Assembly: GCF_029258205.1 (NCBI RefSeq)
Contig: NZ_JARHZJ010000086.1
Location: 1 to 48,347 of the forward strand
Length of the DNA: 48,347 bases
DNA from: Clostridium sp.
GTDB lineage: Bacteria > Bacillota > Clostridia > Clostridiales > Clostridiaceae
Direction of reading: 5' to 3'
Part shown: one piece after another, positions 45,482-48,347 of the stretch
Numbering within the stretch: position 1 is the first letter of the stretch
Layout of the letters: each line of letters begins with the position of its first letter
The notes under the pieces: generated by a model
The model's input: the letters and a program-made list of their open reading frames with translations, nothing else
Database searches by the model: none
What the model was told of the DNA's origin: nothing
Position numbers and translations under genes: made by a program

Positions 45482-45751
45482 ATGAGTAAAGAGTATTTAA
45501 ACATGAAAGAATGTCCTTATTGTAAAAGTTCGGAAGGATATTTTTTCAGAAGTTCATATAGAGGGAAATATCAAGAACGTTATAACTTTAATGGAGAATT
45601 AGATGAAGAAATAGGAGATATACATGATCATGCTATTTATAAGCAAGGTAAGATAGCTTATTGCATAAATTGTGGTAAAAAATTATTTAAGGTGAATAAC
45701 AGTTTAGAATTTTATAATGACATTGAAAATAAAAGATTAAATATAATTTAA
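45482..45751 (+). CDS. Zinc-ribbon protein, 89 residues
   Basis: A small soluble protein with two Cys pairs, C11-P-Y-C14 and C61-I-N-C64, the spacing of a treble-clef or zinc-ribbon fold. A segment rich in Asp and His (GDIHDHAIY) lies between them. Such proteins are common in phages and integrative elements and often bind nucleic acid or partner proteins. No specific family recognised. AGGAG lies before the ATG, and the gene starts 14 bases after the MazF-like gene, so it is in the same operon and could be a partner, but this is conjecture. Confidence 0.65.
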   Translation: MSKEYLNMKECPYCKSSEGYFFRSSYRGKYQERYNFNGELDEEIGDIHDHAIYKQGKIAYCINCGKKLFKVNNSLEFYNDIENKRLNII

Positions 45752-45807
45752 AAGTGTTCCCGAAGGACACCAAATTTAAATTAAAGATCAAAGGAGAAGT
45801 GAAAATT

Positions 45808-46911
45808 ATGAATAAGAAAATAAAAGCTATAATTGAGTTTGTAAAGGTACATAAAAAGGAGAGCATAGGAGTAGCAGTAGCTCTAGGAATAGCAGTTGTT
45901 GGAATAAGTGGATATGCTATAAGTAACCACTATTCTAAAAGTAACACAGAAAAAAGTAGTATAGCTTTAGCAGATAAAAAAGAAGATACATATAAGCAAA
46001 ATGAAAATAAAGATACAGAAAATAAAGACGAAGCAAGTACAGATAGTGATGTAGTTGTTGAAGAAAAAGAAGATGGAACTTTAGTAGTTAAAGACAAGGA
46101 AGGCAAAACCATTGCTGATAGCTCAAAAGGTGATGATGTAACTAAGATTGTCGCTGATAAAAAAGAAGCTGGAAGCAATGTTGCAATAAAAAATAATAAA
46201 ACTGGAAAGGTTGAAAAAGTAGAGAAAGTTGAAAATGGAAGTATAACAATTACAGGTGGTGGTACTGTAACAGTTAAACCTCCAGTTATAGCTGAAAATA
46301 CTAAACCTAATAATCCAGTAAAACCAACTGAAAATAAACCAAGTAATTCAACTGGTGGAACTGAAAGTAATTCTAATCCACAAATAAATAATGGAAATAG
46401 CACCCCTACCCCACCAGTTGAAAATACTAAACCAGTTGAAACTTCAAAACCAACTGAAAAGCCACAAAATGAAAGTAAACCAGTAGAAAAGCCAGTTGAA
46501 ACTCCAAAACCAACTGAAAAACCAGTTGAACCAGTTAAGCCAAGTAAACCTAAAAGAACATGGGAATATCAAACTAGTATGAGCAATGAACTTTGGAGCT
46601 TATTTAATCAATATAGACAAGAAAAAGGATTAAATACTTTAACATGGAGTAACAAGTATGCTGGTTGGGTAAAATCACAAGCTGAATTGATGGCACAAAA
46701 AGAAGATGCAATACATGGGAATTATCCTGAAGGTGGAGATGTAGTTGGATTTAATGGATCTAGTATGACTGCAAGTAAGATATTACAACAATTTAAAAAT
46801 TCACCTCAACACAATAAAAATTTATTAGATGATGAACTAACAGAAGGTGCTTGTGCAGTATATAAAGATAGTAATGGAGTATATTACTTTGTAATAGGAT
46901 TTGATTATTAA
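45808..46911 (+). CDS. Membrane-anchored CAP (SCP/PR1)-domain surface protein
   Basis: A 367-residue protein. One N-terminal hydrophobic segment (about 18-36) acts as signal or anchor. A charged region follows with VEEKEDGTLVVKDKEGKTI, then a long Pro/Lys/Thr spacer (about 155-250) built of repeats like KPVETPKPTEK that would span the wall. The C-terminal 105 residues are a CAP domain (LWSLFNQYRQEKGLNTLTW, DAIHGNY, SPQHNKNLLDDEL, YYFVIGFDY) that keeps the two core histidines. There is no LPxTG motif, so it is probably held by the N-terminal helix. I chose ATG 45808 behind AAGGAG (45791-45796). The activity of bacterial CAP domains is unclear. Confidence 0.82.
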   Translation: MNKKIKAIIEFVKVHKKESIGVAVALGIAVVGISGYAISNHYSKSNTEKSSIALADKKEDTYKQNENKDTENKDEASTDSDVVVEEKEDGTLVVKDKEGKTIADSSKGDDVTKIVADKKEAGSNVAIKNNKTGKVEKVEKVENGSITITGGGTVTVKPPVIAENTKPNNPVKPTENKPSNSTGGTESNSNPQINNGNSTPTPPVENTKPVETSKPTEKPQNESKPVEKPVETPKPTEKPVEPVKPSKPKRTWEYQTSMSNELWSLFNQYRQEKGLNTLTWSNKYAGWVKSQAELMAQKEDAIHGNYPEGGDVVGFNGSSMTASKILQQFKNSPQHNKNLLDDELTEGACAVYKDSNGVYYFVIGFDY

Positions 46912-46940
46912 ATAGCTTCTCCTTTACTTAATATAGATTG

Positions 46941-46975
46941 AGAGTCTTAGATTTAATCTAAGGCTCTTTTTTATA
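46941..46975 (+). terminator. Terminator after the CAP-domain gene
   Basis: AGAGTCTTAGATT (46941-46953) with AATCTAAGGCTCT (46955-46967; one G-U), then TTTTTT. Confidence 0.9.
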
Positions 46976-47027
46976 TTTTAAAATATATTATTGTAAAGAT
47001 TATAAGTTTATTAAATAAAGAAAATTC

Positions 47028-47063
47028 AAGAGAATTACTCATTTGGGGTGATTCTCTTTTTAT
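47028..47063 (+). terminator. Second terminator, in the adhesin leader
   Basis: AAGAGAATTAC (47028-47038), a 9-base loop, GTGATTCTCTT (47048-47058; one G-U), then a T run. It ends only about 30 bases before the adhesin ATG, too close for a separate promoter between them, so it may act as an attenuator. Confidence 0.8.
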
Positions 47064-47093
47064 ATAGATTTAAAATTTTTTAGGAGGGATTTC

Positions 47094-48347
47094 ATGAATA
47101 TATTCAGAAAATCTAAAAGATTATTTAAAACAATTTCAATGATATTGGCAATGTTAATTGTTGCACCAAGTTTTAATGTGTTTGCTGTTGAAATTAATCA
47201 CACATCATCTACTACTTATTTAAAATATCATAGTCTTATAGACGGAAAAGTTAAATCTATAGGAAAAGATAGATATTATACTTCTAGCAATAATATTGCT
47301 TATTGTTTGACTGTTGGAGCAGAAAGTCCAAATGGACAAGATTATACAACAGAAATTCCAAATGATTCGGGATTAGAAGTTATGCTTTATTGGGGATATC
47401 CAGCTAAAAATGGTAGTCAATTTGGATTAACTGAAGATGAATATAGATATTGTACGCAACTTGCTTTATGGGCTTATCAAAGAGAAGCTAAAATAAATAG
47501 AGGAATTGACAGAAATAGACTTAGAGATGGTGTAGTTCCTGTAAGTAAGTTAAAACCAGCTATAGACTTTTTAGTTAATAAAGCTAAAAATAGAGAATTA
47601 CCAACTTTCTTTGAAATTAATCCAAATGAAGTTAATGCAAGTGAAAATGGAGATTACTTAGTAAGTGATTCTATAAAAATAAAATCTGATTATTCTTTTA
47701 ATGACGCTAAAGTTACTGTAAAAAGCACAAGTGATCCAAATTTAAAAGATAAAATTAAAATAGTGGACATGAATGGTAATGAGAGAAATAAATTTAGTGC
47801 TAATGAAAGCTTTAGAGCATATATTCCTAAAAATGCTAAAACAGGGGATATGAAAATTTCAGTTAAAGCTACAGTTCCTATTCCTTCATCATTAGCTTAT
47901 AAAACACCTGTATCTGGGAAACAAGATATGACTGTAGTTCCATTAAAAACTATGCCTAAAGAAAAAGATAATATAACTGTAAGATGGACAGGTTTAACTG
48001 GGAATTTAAAAGTCATTAAAAAAGGTGATAATGGAGAGCTTTTAACTGGAGCTAAGTTCCAATTAAAAGATAATAATGGGAATATAGTTGCCGAAAAAAC
48101 AACTGAAAATGGTGAATTAACTTTTACGGACATAATGGAAAATGAATATACTTTAGAAGAAGTTGAAAGTCCAAAAGGATTTTTAAAGGCAGAACCAGTT
48201 AAGGTTACTATAAAAGCTGGAGAAACTGCTGAAATTAATGTTGTTGATACTCAAATAAAAGGTAGAATACAGGTTCTTAAAGTAGATGAAGAAACTGGAG
48301 AACCACTTGAAGGAGCTAGTTTTGACATTGTAGATAAAACTAATAAT
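47094..48347 (+). CDS. Thioester-domain (TQXA) and Cna-B adhesin, 3' end missing
   Basis: 418 codons are seen with no stop before the window ends. Residues 1-31 are a signal peptide (basic start, hydrophobic core, end VFA). Residues about 40-180 are a TQXA thioester domain: Cys71 in AYCLTVG and Gln122 in CTQLALWAYQ can form the internal Cys-Gln thioester that binds host surfaces covalently. From about residue 300 a Cna-B domain follows (GNLKVIKKGDNGELLTGAKFQL, ending YTLEEVESPKGF). The Lys and Glu there can form a stabilising isopeptide bond. A second Cna-B starts at GRIQVLKVDEETGEPLEGA. AGGAGGG lies just before the ATG. An LPxTG anchor is expected beyond the window. Confidence 0.9.
   Translation, partial: MNIFRKSKRLFKTISMILAMLIVAPSFNVFAVEINHTSSTTYLKYHSLIDGKVKSIGKDRYYTSSNNIAYCLTVGAESPNGQDYTTEIPNDSGLEVMLYWGYPAKNGSQFGLTEDEYRYCTQLALWAYQREAKINRGIDRNRLRDGVVPVSKLKPAIDFLVNKAKNRELPTFFEINPNEVNASENGDYLVSDSIKIKSDYSFNDAKVTVKSTSDPNLKDKIKIVDMNGNERNKFSANESFRAYIPKNAKTGDMKISVKATVPIPSSLAYKTPVSGKQDMTVVPLKTMPKEKDNITVRWTGLTGNLKVIKKGDNGELLTGAKFQLKDNNGNIVAEKTTENGELTFTDIMENEYTLEEVESPKGFLKAEPVKVTIKAGETAEINVVDTQIKGRIQVLKVDEETGEPLEGASFDIVDKTNN

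Noticed and set aside
45754-45770. Short hairpin (GTGT..CC, CGAA loop, GG..ACAC) before the CAP gene
   Set aside because: Only about six pairs with a bulge and no T run; too weak to call a terminator or regulator.
45930-46403. Long open frame on the minus strand opposite the CAP-protein stalk
   Set aside because: It mirrors a low-complexity Pro/Lys/Thr coding region, has no ribosome site, and encodes a biased Ser/Leu/Phe-rich product.
46976-47028. Riboswitch (for example c-di-GMP class) in the adhesin leader
   Set aside because: The conserved aptamer cores I know are absent; only a simple hairpin terminator is visible.
47897-48133. Minus-strand open frame opposite the adhesin
   Set aside because: The plus-strand frame has a clear signal peptide, TQXA motif and Cna-B domains; the antisense frame has none.

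Overview
The window is strongly AT-rich. It has AGGAGG-type ribosome sites, frequent TTG/GTG starts, compact operons and U-tailed intrinsic terminators. Together with an anaerobic (cbi) cobalamin pathway, a PerR regulator and 2-hydroxyacyl-CoA dehydratase activase-like proteins, this indicates an anaerobic Firmicute of Clostridium sensu stricto, most like C. perfringens. The species is inferred from gene content and style, not from a database match.

Layout. 1-2956 holds cell-surface genes: the C-terminal end of an SH3-repeat/GH73 glucosaminidase, a small membrane protein, and a secreted coiled-coil 3D-domain protein on the minus strand. 3136-14366 is one large B12 unit. It has a consensus promoter, a cobalamin riboswitch and an intrinsic terminator, followed by cbiK-C-D-E-T-L-F-G-H-J and a BtuF/BtuC/BtuD-type corrinoid importer. 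The ten cbi genes cover every step from sirohydrochlorin to cobyrinate. 14569-16166 is a uracil permease behind a leader with two PyrR-binding hairpins, one before a transcription terminator and one before a hairpin that can hide the ribosome site. 16312-19658 carries PepV dipeptidase, PerR (minus) with an operator inside its own promoter, a long intergenic region with a possible small RNA, and two small uncharacterised genes, one of 58 codons.

19680-43530 is mostly housekeeping: PncB (minus), a UvrD/PcrA-like helicase, an M20D amidohydrolase, an RluA-type pseudouridine synthase, a MurJ/YtgP-type flippase, a Ca2+ P-type ATPase (minus), a MATE exporter, a nuclease-helicase (Cas4/RecB-like motifs fused to a DinG/XPD-like Fe-S helicase), a YgiQ radical SAM protein, a two-gene activase/HgdB-like system, a decayed response-regulator start, a DUF2227-type membrane protein (minus) and a GadC/YjeM-type permease.

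43606 to the end looks like the left part of an accessory element. After a 75-nt near-continuous hairpin come a Myb/SANT-like DNA-binding protein, a replication-organiser-like protein, a MazF/PemK-type endoribonuclease without a visible antitoxin, a zinc-ribbon protein, a membrane-anchored CAP-domain protein, and the first 418 codons of a thioester (TQXA) plus Cna-B adhesin that runs off the window. Two intrinsic terminators precede the adhesin, the second only about 30 bases before its start codon, so its transcription probably depends on read-through.

The clearest regulatory logic in the window is RNA-based (B12 riboswitch, tandem PyrR leader, adhesin leader terminator) and PerR autoregulation. 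No tRNA, rRNA, CRISPR array or insertion sequence was seen.
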